A stretch of 64,000 nucleotides of DNA from Cytophagales bacterium (GTDB taxonomy: Bacteria > Bacteroidota > Bacteroidia > Cytophagales > Microscillaceae): assembly GCA_004293905.1 (NCBI GenBank), contig RDZE01000016.1:62001-126000 (forward strand). The letters are read 5' to 3'. A model generated the notes under the pieces. The model was not told where the DNA came from, searched no databases, and worked only from the letters and a program-made list of their open reading frames with translations. Of this stretch, positions 1 to 8,892 are shown in pieces. The stretch's first letter is position 1; the number at the start of each line of letters is the position of its first letter. The position numbers and the translations under genes are program-made.

Positions 1-126
1 CAAAAAATGGTATCTTTTTTTGTCAAAGAAAACCAAGTCAACTTGAACGACATGGAAGACCTATTGCAATACATGGACAATCTGCCACCAATAGTTGATG
101 AAGAGGAACAAAATCCATCACAATAG
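1..126 (+). CDS. C-terminal fragment of a BlaI/MecI-family transcriptional regulator (5' truncated)
   Basis: An open frame enters from the left edge and stops at TAG 124-126; only about 41 residues are visible. The segment FFVKENQVNLNDMEDLLQYM resembles the C-terminal dimerisation helices of BlaI/MecI/CopY winged-helix repressors (family pattern: FV-x-E followed by a leucine-rich acidic helix, with a charged tail). In Bacteroidota these repressors usually pair with an antirepressor peptidase or TonB-type M56 protein, which would lie outside the window. The S8 peptidase follows 21 bases downstream on the same strand. The assignment rests on a short stretch, so it is moderate. Confidence 0.55.
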   Translation, partial: QKMVSFFVKENQVNLNDMEDLLQYMDNLPPIVDEEEQNPSQ

Positions 127-147
127 CGATTTTTAGCATAGCGATAT

Positions 148-2145
148 ATGAAAAAAATCTATCTATATCTTTGGGCTATGAGTGGATTTTTTGCGTGGAC
201 AAATGCCCAAAATATAACGCCAACAGCACGCCTTATTGATGAAATAAATGCACAAGAGGCACAAACCAATGCCCTACGCTGGCGTTTCCCAATACAAAAT
301 AACTTTGCTACACTCCACCATATAGAACCCAACGGAACGCCTATTTACTACTCCACACGTAGCAATTGGGCTGCTGCCAAAAGCATTGGTATAGAAGCCC
401 TACAAAACAATGTAAATCAGTTTTTTGGAAAAAATCTTACTATAGGTGTTTGGGACATAGGCACAGTACGTACAACTCATCAAGAATTATCGCCACGCAT
501 TGCCCTCCGCGACAATGCCGTTTTTCCGTCTAACATTAGTAGTAACGACCACCATGCTACGCATACAATTGCCACGATGGTAGCACAAGGGAAAAATGCT
601 CAAGTAAAAGGGCTTGCTTCTGCGGCTTCAGTAGATTATTACAATACCGAAAACGATTTACAAGAGCTTTTACAAGCGGCACAAAATGGCTTGTTAGTAT
701 CCTGCCATGCCTACGGACCTGCTTTCCCAAGCACTACTGAGGCTTGGCGTTTGGGTTATTATGATGCAGAGGCACGCCGCTGGGACTTACTCACCGAAGC
801 CGCGCCCTATTGCCTGCCTATCAATGCTTGTGGTAATGATGGAGATGGCACTCAGTATGATAGACTTATTGGGCTGAGTACCGCTAAAAACCCTTTGATG
901 GTAGGTGCTTGTGCTATCAATAACCAATCTTTTTTAGCTCCTTTCACCAGCTTCGGACCTACAGATGATGGCAGAATCAAACCCGACTTGGTAGCACCCG
1001 GCATAGATATTTTTTCGGCACGGAGCAATGCAGACGATGCTTATTTTTCGCTTAGTGGTACTTCTATGGCGAGTGCTGTAGTCGCAGGAGGGGCTATTCT
1101 TTTGCAAGAAATGTATTTTGCTCAAAATCAGAAATATATGCGTGCCGCCACTCTAAAGGCTCTTCTTATACACACTGCTAACGAGGTAGGCAATACACAA
1201 GGTCCTGATTATCAGGCAGGTTGGGGAGCAATCAACTTAGAAAAAGCAACACAAATGCTCTGTAATGAACAAATAGACCAAACTTTTATAGAAACTTCAC
1301 TCTCTAATAAAACTGAATTTAGTTATACCTTTAATACCAGTACTGCCTCACAACTCAAAATTACACTCTCTTGGACAGACCCCGCCGCCGATGTGTTGCC
1401 ACCAAGCAATGCATCGCGCAATGATAGAAATGCGCGCTTGGTCAATGATTTAGACCTTAGACTCTATGATGCGCAAGGAAAATTACTCGATTTGCCTTGG
1501 GTTTTAGACCCCGAGAACCCTCAGAAAGGAGCACAAAAAGCCGATAATACTGTAGATGTAATAGAGCAAATTGTACAAGAAAATATCCAGCCTTTTGCCC
1601 AATATACCCTTAAAGTGAGTCATAAAAAAAAACTTATCGGAACGACACAACCTTTTTCCTTGCTGATTTCTAATGTACAAAAAGAATGGGTAAAAGCAAA
1701 TGATAATGCGCTTTTTAGCACTATAAAAGCCACTCAATACCAATGGCTGCAAAAAGACAATACCCTCATCGAAGGGGCGCAAAGTGCTACCTATGTTCCT
1801 GAAAAAGCGGGTTATTATCGTCTGAAAATACGCAATGCTTGTGGAGAAGAAAAAATCTCGACTTGGGTGGCTTGGCAGAGCAATCAGCAAGCAAATTTTT
1901 GGGAAGGCATACAGCTAACACCCAATCCTATTACAACTTTTTTAGAAATAGCCCTTCCTAAAAAAACCGCTGTTGAGGTGGTAGTGATGGATTTACAAGG
2001 CAAAGTTTGGTATTCGGGTACGCATGTTTTTCCCCATTTTTTACGCCTCAAATTACCCACCTATATTCCGCAAGGCATTTACATTGTGAGGCTGAGTAGT
2101 CAAGATACGAAAGAAGTATGGCAACAAAAAATAATCAAGTATTGA
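148..2145 (+). CDS. Secreted S8 (subtilisin-like) serine peptidase with T9SS C-terminal sorting domain
   Basis: 665 residues. A signal peptide ends near residue 20 (TNA-QN). The subtilase triad is visible: Asp103 in GVWDIG, His136 in HATHT, Ser306 in SGTSMAS, with the oxyanion Asn230 in ACGNDGDG. The motifs are slightly off consensus: D-I-G rather than D-[ST]-G, HATH rather than HGTH, and Ala310 where most family members have Pro after GTSMAS. After the catalytic domain (about 95-370) comes a beta-rich region (375-510) resembling the C-terminal domains of secreted subtilases. Residues 590-665 look like a type A T9SS sorting domain (start LTPNPI, then a GIYIVRL strand, basic KIIKY end). It is therefore probably exported by Sec and then by the type IX system. 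The last 11 bases overlap the convergent thioesterase gene. Confidence 0.88.
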   Translation: MKKIYLYLWAMSGFFAWTNAQNITPTARLIDEINAQEAQTNALRWRFPIQNNFATLHHIEPNGTPIYYSTRSNWAAAKSIGIEALQNNVNQFFGKNLTIGVWDIGTVRTTHQELSPRIALRDNAVFPSNISSNDHHATHTIATMVAQGKNAQVKGLASAASVDYYNTENDLQELLQAAQNGLLVSCHAYGPAFPSTTEAWRLGYYDAEARRWDLLTEAAPYCLPINACGNDGDGTQYDRLIGLSTAKNPLMVGACAINNQSFLAPFTSFGPTDDGRIKPDLVAPGIDIFSARSNADDAYFSLSGTSMASAVVAGGAILLQEMYFAQNQKYMRAATLKALLIHTANEVGNTQGPDYQAGWGAINLEKATQMLCNEQIDQTFIETSLSNKTEFSYTFNTSTASQLKITLSWTDPAADVLPPSNASRNDRNARLVNDLDLRLYDAQGKLLDLPWVLDPENPQKGAQKADNTVDVIEQIVQENIQPFAQYTLKVSHKKKLIGTTQPFSLLISNVQKEWVKANDNALFSTIKATQYQWLQKDNTLIEGAQSATYVPEKAGYYRLKIRNACGEEKISTWVAWQSNQQANFWEGIQLTPNPITTFLEIALPKKTAVEVVVMDLQGKVWYSGTHVFPHFLRLKLPTYIPQGIYIVRLSSQDTKEVWQQKIIKY

Positions 2146-2545
2146 AAAGCTGACGTACTGCCTCTGGAATAGTCATCGGTTTTTTGGTATTGAGGTCTAC
2201 ATTTACATATACTACCTCGCCACTTACTAATAGAGTATCATCACGATAAATGAAGACCTTGAAAGTGAGGCTACTATTGCCCATCGTTGGGCGTTCTACT
2301 GCCATCTGCAACCAATCATCGAAATGAGCCGATAAATGATACTCTACTGTTGCCTTACGTACATACCAATCTACGCCAAAAGGCGTAAGACCGTTCGGGT
2401 AAATAATGCCAACACTTCTCATATACTCCGTAATGGCAATGTCGAAATAAGTGAGGTAATGCCCATTGAATACTACTTGTTGTGCATCTACTTCAGCCCA
2501 GCGCACGCGCAAAGAGTGTGAGAAGCTATTTATTTGTAGGGTCAT
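2135..2545 (-). CDS. Acyl-CoA thioesterase, YbgC / 4-hydroxybenzoyl-CoA thioesterase type (hotdog fold)
   Basis: 136 residues, normal for single-hotdog thioesterases. The N-terminus reads [20 protein letters not shown], matching the family pattern V-R-[WY]-x-[ED]-[VT]-D-x-x-x-[VI]-V-[FY]-N-x-x-Y; Asp20 is the likely catalytic residue. Family members hydrolyse acyl-CoA thioesters in the cytoplasm; the substrate cannot be read from sequence. Its ATG overlaps the stop of parE by four bases, so it is probably translated from the same mRNA. The link to parE looks like transcriptional convenience rather than function. Confidence 0.85.
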   Translation of the reverse strand: MTLQINSFSHSLRVRWAEVDAQQVVFNGHYLTYFDIAITEYMRSVGIIYPNGLTPFGVDWYVRKATVEYHLSAHFDDWLQMAVERPTMGNSSLTFKVFIYRDDTLLVSGEVVYVNVDLNTKKPMTIPEAVRQLFNT

Positions 2546-4407
2546 ACTTCAGTATCATTTTTTTCTATGCGAAGATGTTGCATAATAAAATCTTGCCTTT
2601 CAGGAGTATTTTTACCCATATAGTAGTTCAAAATTTGTGGAATAGAAGAGTCTTTTTTTACGATGATAGGCAGTAGTCTAATGTCTTTGCCAATGAATCT
2701 TCCAAACTCATCGGGCGATATTTCTCCTAAACCTTTGAAACGTGTGATTTCGGGGTTTGCTCCCAATTTTTTAATGGCTTGTTGTTTTTCTTTTTCTGAA
2801 TAACAATAAATAGTTTGTTTTTTATTGCGCACTCTGAACAAAGGCGTTTCTAAGATGTATAAATGCCCTGCTCTGACCAATTCGGGGAAAAACTGCAAGA
2901 AAAAAGTCATCAATAGAAGGCGAATGTGCATACCATCTACATCGGCATCAGTAGCAATGACAACTTGATTGAAGCGAAGATTGTCCATGCCCTCTTCTAT
3001 GTCTAAGGCGTGCTGAAGGAGGTTAAACTCTTCGTTTTCATATACCACTTTTTTGTTCAGTCCGTAGCAATTGAGTGGTTTTCCTCTGAGGCTGAATACG
3101 GCTTGTGTTTGCACATCGCGGGCTTTAGTCAGTGAGCCACTCGCCGAATCACCTTCGGTGATAAAGAGTGTAGTACTGAAACGGTCGCCTTTGCGTAGGT
3201 CTGTGAAGTGGGTGCGGCAGTCGCGTAGTTTTTTGTTGTGTAGGTTGGCTTTTTTGGCTCTTTCGTTGGCTATTTTGCGAATAGAGGAAATGTCTTTTCT
3301 TTCTCTTTCCGATTGTTGAATGCGTAGGAGCAGGCTTTCGGCTACATCTGGGTGTCGGTGTAGATAGTTGTCTAATTCTTTTTTGATAAAATCATTGACA
3401 TAAGAGCGAATAGATTGCCCTTCGGGGCTCATATTGAGAGAGCCTAATTTGGTTTTGGTTTGTGATTCGAAGACAGGTTCTTGAATTCTGATACTGACTG
3501 CGGCAATGATGGCAGAGCGAACATCGGCGGGGTCAAATTCTTTTTTGTAAAAATCTCTTACTACTTTTACCACTGCTTCTTTGAAGGCGGCGAGGTGCGT
3601 ACCTCCTTGTGTTGTATTTTGCCCATTGACAAATGAAAAATACTCTTCGTTGTATTGGTCGCTGTGCGTCATGGCTACTTCTATGTCTTGCCCTTTGAGA
3701 TGAATGACGGGGTAGCGGTGCGTATCGGTGTTGGTTCTGAAAGTGAGTAGGTCATAAAGCCCTTTTTTGGAAAGAAATTCTTTTCCGTTGAAATGAAGTT
3801 TTAGCCCTGCATTAAGAAATGCATAGTTCCAAAGCATATTCTCGATAAAATCTTCTTGGAACACAAAATTACCAAACATTTCCTCATCGGGTTCGAAGAT
3901 GATACAAGTGCCATTAGGGTCTTTGCTACTCTTTACGGGGTGTTCTTTGGTGAGGTTTCCTTGTTTGAATTCAGCCAATTTGGTCTGTCCATCGCGTGTT
4001 GATTGTGCGCTGAAATAAGTAGAAAGTGCATTGACTGCCTTTGTACCTACACCATTGAGCCCTACGGCTTTTTGAAAGGCTTCGCTATCGTATTTTCCGC
4101 CTGTATTGATTTTAGAAACGCAATCTACGAGTTTTCCTAAGGGGATTCCGCGCCCATAATCACGAACAGAGAGTCTTTTATTATCGAGTTCTATTTCTAC
4201 TTTTGTGCCAAAGCCCATCATATATTCGTCTATGGCATTGTCTATAATTTCTTTGATGAGTACATAAATACCGTCATCGGGGGCGGTGCCGTTGCCAAGT
4301 TTTCCGATATACATACCGGGGCGTTTGCGAATGTGCTCGCGCCAATCTAAGGTTCGGATATTGTCTTCGGTATATTGTGCTTGTTTTTTTGTGTATGTTA
4401 GTTCCAT
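2542..4407 (-). CDS. parE: DNA topoisomerase IV subunit B (GyrB/ParE family)
   Basis: 621 residues, the usual length for ParE and shorter than proteobacterial GyrB. The GHKL ATPase domain shows the N-box (EIIDNAID, 53-60), DYGRGIP (83-89) and the ATP lid [14 protein letters not shown] (116-129). The QTK loop lies at 316-318. The TOPRIM domain shows EGDSASG (418-424) and DADVDGMH (487-494), the Mg-binding acidic residues. The opening [15 protein letters not shown] is typical of the Bacteroidota ParE branch. It supplies ATP for chromosome decatenation with ParC, which is not in this window. A -7-like box on the minus strand (TACCTTTG, plus coordinates 4435-4442) sits 27 bases before the ATG, but I see no well-spaced -33 element. 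Confidence 0.93.
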   Translation of the reverse strand: MELTYTKKQAQYTEDNIRTLDWREHIRKRPGMYIGKLGNGTAPDDGIYVLIKEIIDNAIDEYMMGFGTKVEIELDNKRLSVRDYGRGIPLGKLVDCVSKINTGGKYDSEAFQKAVGLNGVGTKAVNALSTYFSAQSTRDGQTKLAEFKQGNLTKEHPVKSSKDPNGTCIIFEPDEEMFGNFVFQEDFIENMLWNYAFLNAGLKLHFNGKEFLSKKGLYDLLTFRTNTDTHRYPVIHLKGQDIEVAMTHSDQYNEEYFSFVNGQNTTQGGTHLAAFKEAVVKVVRDFYKKEFDPADVRSAIIAAVSIRIQEPVFESQTKTKLGSLNMSPEGQSIRSYVNDFIKKELDNYLHRHPDVAESLLLRIQQSERERKDISSIRKIANERAKKANLHNKKLRDCRTHFTDLRKGDRFSTTLFITEGDSASGSLTKARDVQTQAVFSLRGKPLNCYGLNKKVVYENEEFNLLQHALDIEEGMDNLRFNQVVIATDADVDGMHIRLLLMTFFLQFFPELVRAGHLYILETPLFRVRNKKQTIYCYSEKEKQQAIKKLGANPEITRFKGLGEISPDEFGRFIGKDIRLLPIIVKKDSSIPQILNYYMGKNTPERQDFIMQHLRIEKNDTEV

Positions 4408-4510
4408 AATGTCATGAATACGAAAATGTAGCTACAAAGGTAGGAATTATTGTCAAAAAAAGGGGATTATTTTGCTATTTTTTTAAACTATTTTTCAAAA
4501 AATGAGCTTT

Positions 4511-4915
4511 TTAGGTTTGTATCAGTAGCGTTTGGCAACCTAATGTATACCCTTCGGTTGTTTCGCCAAGAAGATAAGCATTGATTTGTGTTTCGCCAAT
4601 AAGCCATATTTGGCAGTTTTGGAGTTGGCTTTCAAGGGTTTGTTTGAGTTCTTTGAATTGTTGCACTATTTTTTTTTCTTCTTCTTCGTGCCAATCTTCT
4701 TCTAATATCAGGGGGGCAAAAAAATCTTCCCAATTCTTATTACTAATCTTTGCTTCTGTATTTTCTTGTTTTAGTTGTTGCAGAGTTGTTTCTAATTTTT
4801 GTTCTTTTGCGAAAAGGTGTATAGGTTCGTCTGATTCGCTTGGGAAGAGTAAATCTTTGATAATTGCGGTGATATTGGTTTGGAGTATTTCGTAATTTTG
4901 GGTGTTATTGCTCAT
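4511..4915 (-). CDS. Nuclease A inhibitor (NuiA)-like protein
   Basis: 134 residues, acidic, no signal peptide or membrane segment. Two parts recall the NuiA fold (a PR-1-like alpha-beta-alpha sandwich that in Anabaena inhibits the nonspecific nuclease NucA): an N-terminal LLFPSESDEPIHLF, matching the recurring L-x-x-SESD-x-P-[FIL] signature, and a C-terminal IWLIGETQ...YTLGCQTLLIQT, matching the final strands. The middle (45-100) is rich in Glu, Lys and Gln. Family members in Bacteroidota are widespread and mostly uncharacterised. It lies three bases after the double-PAS kinase and probably shares its transcript. No NucA-type nuclease lies in the window, so an inhibitor role here is only inferred from fold resemblance. 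Confidence 0.55.
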   Translation of the reverse strand: MSNNTQNYEILQTNITAIIKDLLFPSESDEPIHLFAKEQKLETTLQQLKQENTEAKISNKNWEDFFAPLILEEDWHEEEEKKIVQQFKELKQTLESQLQNCQIWLIGETQINAYLLGETTEGYTLGCQTLLIQT

Positions 4916-4918
4916 TTC

Positions 4919-6397
4919 TTAATTTGTTTTTAGGTTAGGTAAAAGTATGTCTATTTGAGTACCTTCTCCTTCTTCGCTATAAAGTTCGATAGTGCCTTTT
5001 AATTTTTCTACAGTTTGTTTAACAATATAAAGTCCAAGTCCTGAGCCTGTAGAGAGTTCTGTGCCTCTATAAAACATATTGAATACTTGTATTTTAGCTT
5101 TTTCGTCAATGCCTATGCCATTGTCGCGGATAGTAATTTGTATGGTTTCGTGCGGAAGTTGAATGATGTCTATGGAAATGAAACTTTGGCTTTGTTTTCT
5201 GTTTTGGTATTTGATGGCATTAGAAATGATGTTGTTGAAGATAATTTGTAGTCTTACCAAATCGGTTTGGAAATATATTTCTTCGGCTATATTGATTCTT
5301 TTCTCTATTCTATCAAATCCTGTGGTGTATCGTAGGCTTTCGAGTGATTCTTGTATAATTTTGTTAAAGTCTATGGTATCAGTACTGAGTTCGCCTCTTC
5401 TGCCGCGCGCATAGTCGATGAGTGAGCGAATGAAGCTATCCAAACGAAGCACACTTTTCTCAATTCTATCGGCATATTCACTTACTAAGCGCGTATCGTT
5501 GAGGTCTATTTTAACCAAATTAACTAACCCCAAGATAGAGGTAAGAGGGGCGCGCAAGTCGTGTGAGGTTTTATAGACAAATTGGTCTAACTCAAAATTG
5601 CGTGTTTCGAGTTCGTGAAGAGTTTTTTCGAGTTCGCTTTTTGAATTACTAAGTACTTCGTTTTTATGTTCTAATTGTTGATTGAGGGCATTGGTTTCTT
5701 CGTACAATGCTTTGATTTGTATTTCTTGTTTTCTATTTTCGGTTACATCATTGGCAATAAGATATACGCAATCTTTGTTGAATATGGCTCTAAGGGCAAA
5801 GTATTTGTATTGTTCGGGAGGGTTTTTCATCATAAATCTGATGATGATTTTTTGCATTGTGCCTTCTTGTACGCGTAGGTGATTCAGGAACTTGTCAAAA
5901 CTTTCTTGGTCGTCTTTGATTACAAGTTGAAGAAGTGGCTGGTTATTGATGTCGTCCCAAAGATAGCCAAGAGAGTCTGTAAAACCTTTATTGGTGTATA
6001 TGATATTATTTTTATTGTCTAACATCATCACCAAATCGAGTAGAGAAAGGTCAAAAAAGCGTCTGAAGCGAGCGAGTGGCGCTTCTTGAAAGATTTGGAT
6101 AGTGGCTATGAGTAAGAAATTTTGGTCTTGAGGGGCTATTTTGGCTTTGATGTGGTGCAATGTTTTGTTTTTAGCTACCAGCGCAAATTGTGTATGCCAC
6201 ACTTCATCATTTTTTAGTTGTTTGATGTGTTCTCTATCGAAGTGATTATCGGTAATGCTGAGGAGGTTTATGGTTTCGAGTTCATCATTGCTGTAGCCTA
6301 TTATTTGTAATAGGTTCTTATTTGCACTTTTGATTTGGTATTGGCTGTCAAAGACGCAAATAATTTCTGAAACAAGGTCAATGATAGACTGTAACAT
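4919..6397 (-). CDS. Cytoplasmic sensor histidine kinase with two PAS domains
   Basis: 492 residues, no transmembrane segment. Order: PAS-like domain 1 (about 5-100), PAS domain 2 (110-220, with a typical VTENRKQE exit helix), coiled coil (225-270), HisKA dimerisation domain with the phosphorylated His279 in KTSHDLRAPLTSILG, then the HATPase with N-box FNNIISNAIKY (Asn393), DNGIGI (425-430), the MFYRG F-box and GSGLGLYI (451-458). All catalytic boxes are intact. It is a hybrid-less kinase and no response regulator is adjacent. It sits 15 bases downstream of the SiaC-like gene, suggesting it feeds or reads the SiaB/SiaC switch. The PAS ligand is unknown. Confidence 0.88.
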   Translation of the reverse strand: MLQSIIDLVSEIICVFDSQYQIKSANKNLLQIIGYSNDELETINLLSITDNHFDREHIKQLKNDEVWHTQFALVAKNKTLHHIKAKIAPQDQNFLLIATIQIFQEAPLARFRRFFDLSLLDLVMMLDNKNNIIYTNKGFTDSLGYLWDDINNQPLLQLVIKDDQESFDKFLNHLRVQEGTMQKIIIRFMMKNPPEQYKYFALRAIFNKDCVYLIANDVTENRKQEIQIKALYEETNALNQQLEHKNEVLSNSKSELEKTLHELETRNFELDQFVYKTSHDLRAPLTSILGLVNLVKIDLNDTRLVSEYADRIEKSVLRLDSFIRSLIDYARGRRGELSTDTIDFNKIIQESLESLRYTTGFDRIEKRINIAEEIYFQTDLVRLQIIFNNIISNAIKYQNRKQSQSFISIDIIQLPHETIQITIRDNGIGIDEKAKIQVFNMFYRGTELSTGSGLGLYIVKQTVEKLKGTIELYSEEGEGTQIDILLPNLKTN

Positions 6398-6412
6398 AAT
6401 TATTAATTGGTG

Positions 6413-6808
6413 CTAATAGTTAAGTTCGTAAGGAATGAGATTAATGTGTATTTTGAGATAACTCATGATGTCTTCGGCTTCTGCCAAAATATCATAATTA
6501 TCTTCGGGGTAATACCAGTTAATTTCCACCTTTCCCCCTTCATTTTGGTATTGTTTTAGTATTTTTACTATATCAACAATTGCTTTTGAAGAGCTGGTAT
6601 TGAAGTAGGTAAGTTTGAAACTAAATACAATGTTTTTGGTTATTTCTTTGGTGTATTGCTCTAACCATTGTAAAAGTGGATTGTAGAAAGCAACAGTGTC
6701 TTCAAGATAAGACTCGCCTGCTAATTCACAAACACCTGTTTGCGCATCGAATTGTACTGATGGGGTAAAAAAGATTCCTTTTGTCCCTTCTATAGATAAA
6801 TTTTTCAT
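6413..6808 (-). CDS. SiaC-family regulatory phosphoprotein (DUF1987), canonical copy
   Basis: 131 residues. Matches the SiaC family along its whole length: FFTPSVQFDAQTGVCELAGESY, FYNPLLQWLEQY, then YFNTSSSKAIVDI. In Pseudomonas aeruginosa SiaC, the Thr of this NTSSSK segment is phosphorylated by SiaB and dephosphorylated by the PP2C phosphatase SiaA, and the unphosphorylated form binds and activates the diguanylate cyclase SiaD. Here the equivalent is Thr71. The C-terminus also has the family's W-Y-[YF]-x-x-x-D-x-D acidic stretch. Its ATG overlaps the stop of the SiaB-like gene by four bases, the same order as in Pseudomonas. No diguanylate cyclase follows; the next gene is a histidine kinase, so the downstream target is unknown. 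Confidence 0.9.
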   Translation of the reverse strand: MKNLSIEGTKGIFFTPSVQFDAQTGVCELAGESYLEDTVAFYNPLLQWLEQYTKEITKNIVFSFKLTYFNTSSSKAIVDIVKILKQYQNEGGKVEINWYYPEDNYDILAEAEDIMSYLKIHINLIPYELNY

Positions 6809-7359
6809 GTCTCTTTACTGATTTGTACTGAAAATATCAGAACGCCGAGTTCTTGATTGATGTTTCTATAATCAAAGTTGAGTATATTATCACTAAGCAA
6901 AGCTATTTGTAACAATCCTACCCCCGCGCCTGCTTTTTCATGTTTTCGATTTGCCTCAAAAAGCCTTGTTGTTTTTTGGTTTCTAAGAGCTTCGTGGCTG
7001 AGGCTATTGATTTGTTGGCAATTTCGGGTAAAATGTTCTATGGCAGCAGCTTCTATTTCGTTGATACTTATCAGGTGAAAGCACTCCTCTTCTTCAATAA
7101 TGGCTAAAACACCACTTACATCTTCTATATCGTTGAGAAGGTTATTTTTCACTCCGTGTAGTCGCATATTATCTGCCATTTCTATCATTATGGCATATAG
7201 TTTATATTTAACAGTTGGGTTGATTTGGGTACTTCTAACAATAAAATCGTACATCTCAATAGCAACTATTTGGTTGATGACGCCTTTATAGTTGAACAAG
7301 ATGTCCCCTTTCAGGGGGGTTGAAATAGTGTAAAAAGTGCTAATTGTGTTAGCGGACAT
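6805..7359 (-). CDS. SiaB-family protein kinase (DUF6272, GHKL fold)
   Basis: 184 residues, the family's usual size. A GHKL ATPase fold is indicated by an N-box IEMADNMRLHG (Glu60, Asn64) and a glycine-rich G2-type box EKAGAGVGLLQIA (144-149). These fit SiaB, an anti-sigma-like kinase that phosphorylates its partner SiaC on Thr or Ser. First gene of a minus-strand run: SiaB-like, SiaC-like, double-PAS kinase, NuiA-like. The 114 bases to the divergent symporter must hold its promoter, but I find no exact TAnnTTTG box on the minus strand there. Confidence 0.85.
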   Translation of the reverse strand: MSANTISTFYTISTPLKGDILFNYKGVINQIVAIEMYDFIVRSTQINPTVKYKLYAIMIEMADNMRLHGVKNNLLNDIEDVSGVLAIIEEEECFHLISINEIEAAAIEHFTRNCQQINSLSHEALRNQKTTRLFEANRKHEKAGAGVGLLQIALLSDNILNFDYRNINQELGVLIFSVQISKET

Positions 7360-7410
7360 AATAATCTTATCTTCTCAAAAATCAAACAAATTTCGAAATA
7401 TTACTGCAAA

Positions 7411-7444
7411 TTTGGTTATTTTTTTTGTCAAAACGATATTTTTG
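7411..7444 (+). promoter_or_regulatory. Candidate Bacteroidota promoter of the symporter gene
   Basis: TTTG at 7411-7414 and TATTTTTG (TAnnTTTG) at 7437-7444, separated by 22 bases, in an AT-rich gap. It would start transcription near 7450, giving a leader of about 25 bases before the ATG at 7474. T-rich context makes chance matches easy. Confidence 0.45.
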
Positions 7445-7473
7445 TTCGTTTTTTTACACTATCTCTCAAAACT

Positions 7474-8892
7474 ATGTTATCTTTATTTGTCATTGGTTAT
7501 CTTTTGCTCACTATTTTAGTGGGTATTTGGGCGGCGCGGCGAGTGAGCAGTGCCGAAGATTATGCACTTGCAGGTCGGGGGCTTTCTTTGGGTTTATCGG
7601 CTACCTCTTTGTTTGCTACTTGGTTTGGCTCTGAAACTTTATTAGGGGCTTCGGCTGAGTTTGTAGAAAAAGGGTTAATGGGTATTATAGAAGAGCCTTT
7701 AGGGGCTATTTTATCGCTTACTTTGATTGGTCTTTTCTTTGCAAAGCCTATTTACCAGATGAAAGTAATGACTTTTGGCGATTTTTTTAAGATTAAATAT
7801 GGTGAGCGAGCAGAGTTTTTATCAAGTTTGGTGATGGTATTCACTTTTTTTGGTTGGATTGCCGCACAATTTGCGGCTGTGGGAATTGTGATGAATACTT
7901 TATTGGGTGTTCCGCTTTTTTGGGCTACGGTTTTGGGAGCTTGTATTGTGGTCTTGTATACTTATATTGGAGGTATGTGGGCGGTTTCAGTTACTGACCT
8001 TATCCAAACGGTTGTCATCATCGGAGGGCTTATTTTTGTGTTCGTAAGCGTTATCTTACAAGTAGGTGGCTTTGAGGTAATTATCGCAAAAACACCTGCT
8101 AAACATTTTGAATTTCTTCCCGAATCTAACCCCTCAGCAATTGCTAACTATGTAGCCGCTTGGATGACCTTAGGCTTGGGGGCAATCCCTTCGCAAGACA
8201 TTTTTCAGCGAGTGATGTCTTCCAAATCTGAAAAAGTAGCGGTACTTACTTGTTATTTAGCCGCATTAATGTACATGGCTATTGTTTTTATGCCTTTGAT
8301 AACGGCTTTGACAGCACATCAACTGTATCCTGATTTGGCAAAAGAGGATTTACAAATGATACTTCCACAGTTTGTAATGCAACATAGCCCTTTAGTTTTG
8401 CAAGTATGTTTCTTTGGGGCGTTGCTTTCTGCCATTATGAGTACGGCAAGTGGAGCTATGTTAGCACCAGCTACGGTATTGGCAGAAAATATCTTAAAAC
8501 CACTCCTTAAAACCAAACAAGACCATTCATTGCTTTTTCTGATGCGTATATCGGTGGTGTTGATGGCTGTTGTTTCGTTTGCGCTTACACAGATGAACGG
8601 CAATATTTTTGAATTGGCAGCGATGGCTTCGGCTTCTGGTTTGGTATCATTGTTTGTACCTATTTGGGCAGCCTTATATTGGAAAAAATATACTCCTACA
8701 GGTGCTGTTTTATCTATGTTAATAGGACTATCTTCTTGGCTCTTATGGAATTTTTTGGGCGAAAAAGAGGCGAGCTTTTTAGGCACGCCTCCTGTAATAG
8801 TAGGTTTTGTGTGTAGTTTTTTAGCAATGTTAATTGGGAATCGTTGGGGAGAGATTTACCAAACTCCTGTTTCAGACGCTCCCGAATCTTAG
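7474..8892 (+). CDS. Sodium:solute symporter (SSS family)
   Basis: 472 residues with about 13 hydrophobic segments, as expected of the LeuT-fold SSS family. Family marks: an early R-x-V-[ST]-[ST]-[AP]-[ED]-[DE]-[YF] segment (RRVSSAEDYALAGR, 22-35), WFGSETLLGAS in helix 1, and the TYIGGMWAVSVTDLIQ segment (about 155-170). It would use the sodium gradient to import a small solute (proline, sugar, pantothenate and others are known substrates); the substrate cannot be told. It is divergent from the SiaB/SiaC operon, and its stop overlaps the stop of the convergent TonB-domain gene by a few bases. Confidence 0.9.
   Translation: MLSLFVIGYLLLTILVGIWAARRVSSAEDYALAGRGLSLGLSATSLFATWFGSETLLGASAEFVEKGLMGIIEEPLGAILSLTLIGLFFAKPIYQMKVMTFGDFFKIKYGERAEFLSSLVMVFTFFGWIAAQFAAVGIVMNTLLGVPLFWATVLGACIVVLYTYIGGMWAVSVTDLIQTVVIIGGLIFVFVSVILQVGGFEVIIAKTPAKHFEFLPESNPSAIANYVAAWMTLGLGAIPSQDIFQRVMSSKSEKVAVLTCYLAALMYMAIVFMPLITALTAHQLYPDLAKEDLQMILPQFVMQHSPLVLQVCFFGALLSAIMSTASGAMLAPATVLAENILKPLLKTKQDHSLLFLMRISVVLMAVVSFALTQMNGNIFELAAMASASGLVSLFVPIWAALYWKKYTPTGAVLSMLIGLSSWLLWNFLGEKEASFLGTPPVIVGFVCSFLAMLIGNRWGEIYQTPVSDAPES

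Noticed and set aside
7360-7410. Minus-strand promoter for the SiaB-like gene
   Set aside because: Only imperfect -7 candidates (TAATATTTC type) are seen; none matches TAnnTTTG with a spaced TTTG, so no feature was listed.
8319-8786. A 155-codon minus-strand frame within the symporter
   Set aside because: Antisense to transmembrane helices; no family resemblance.
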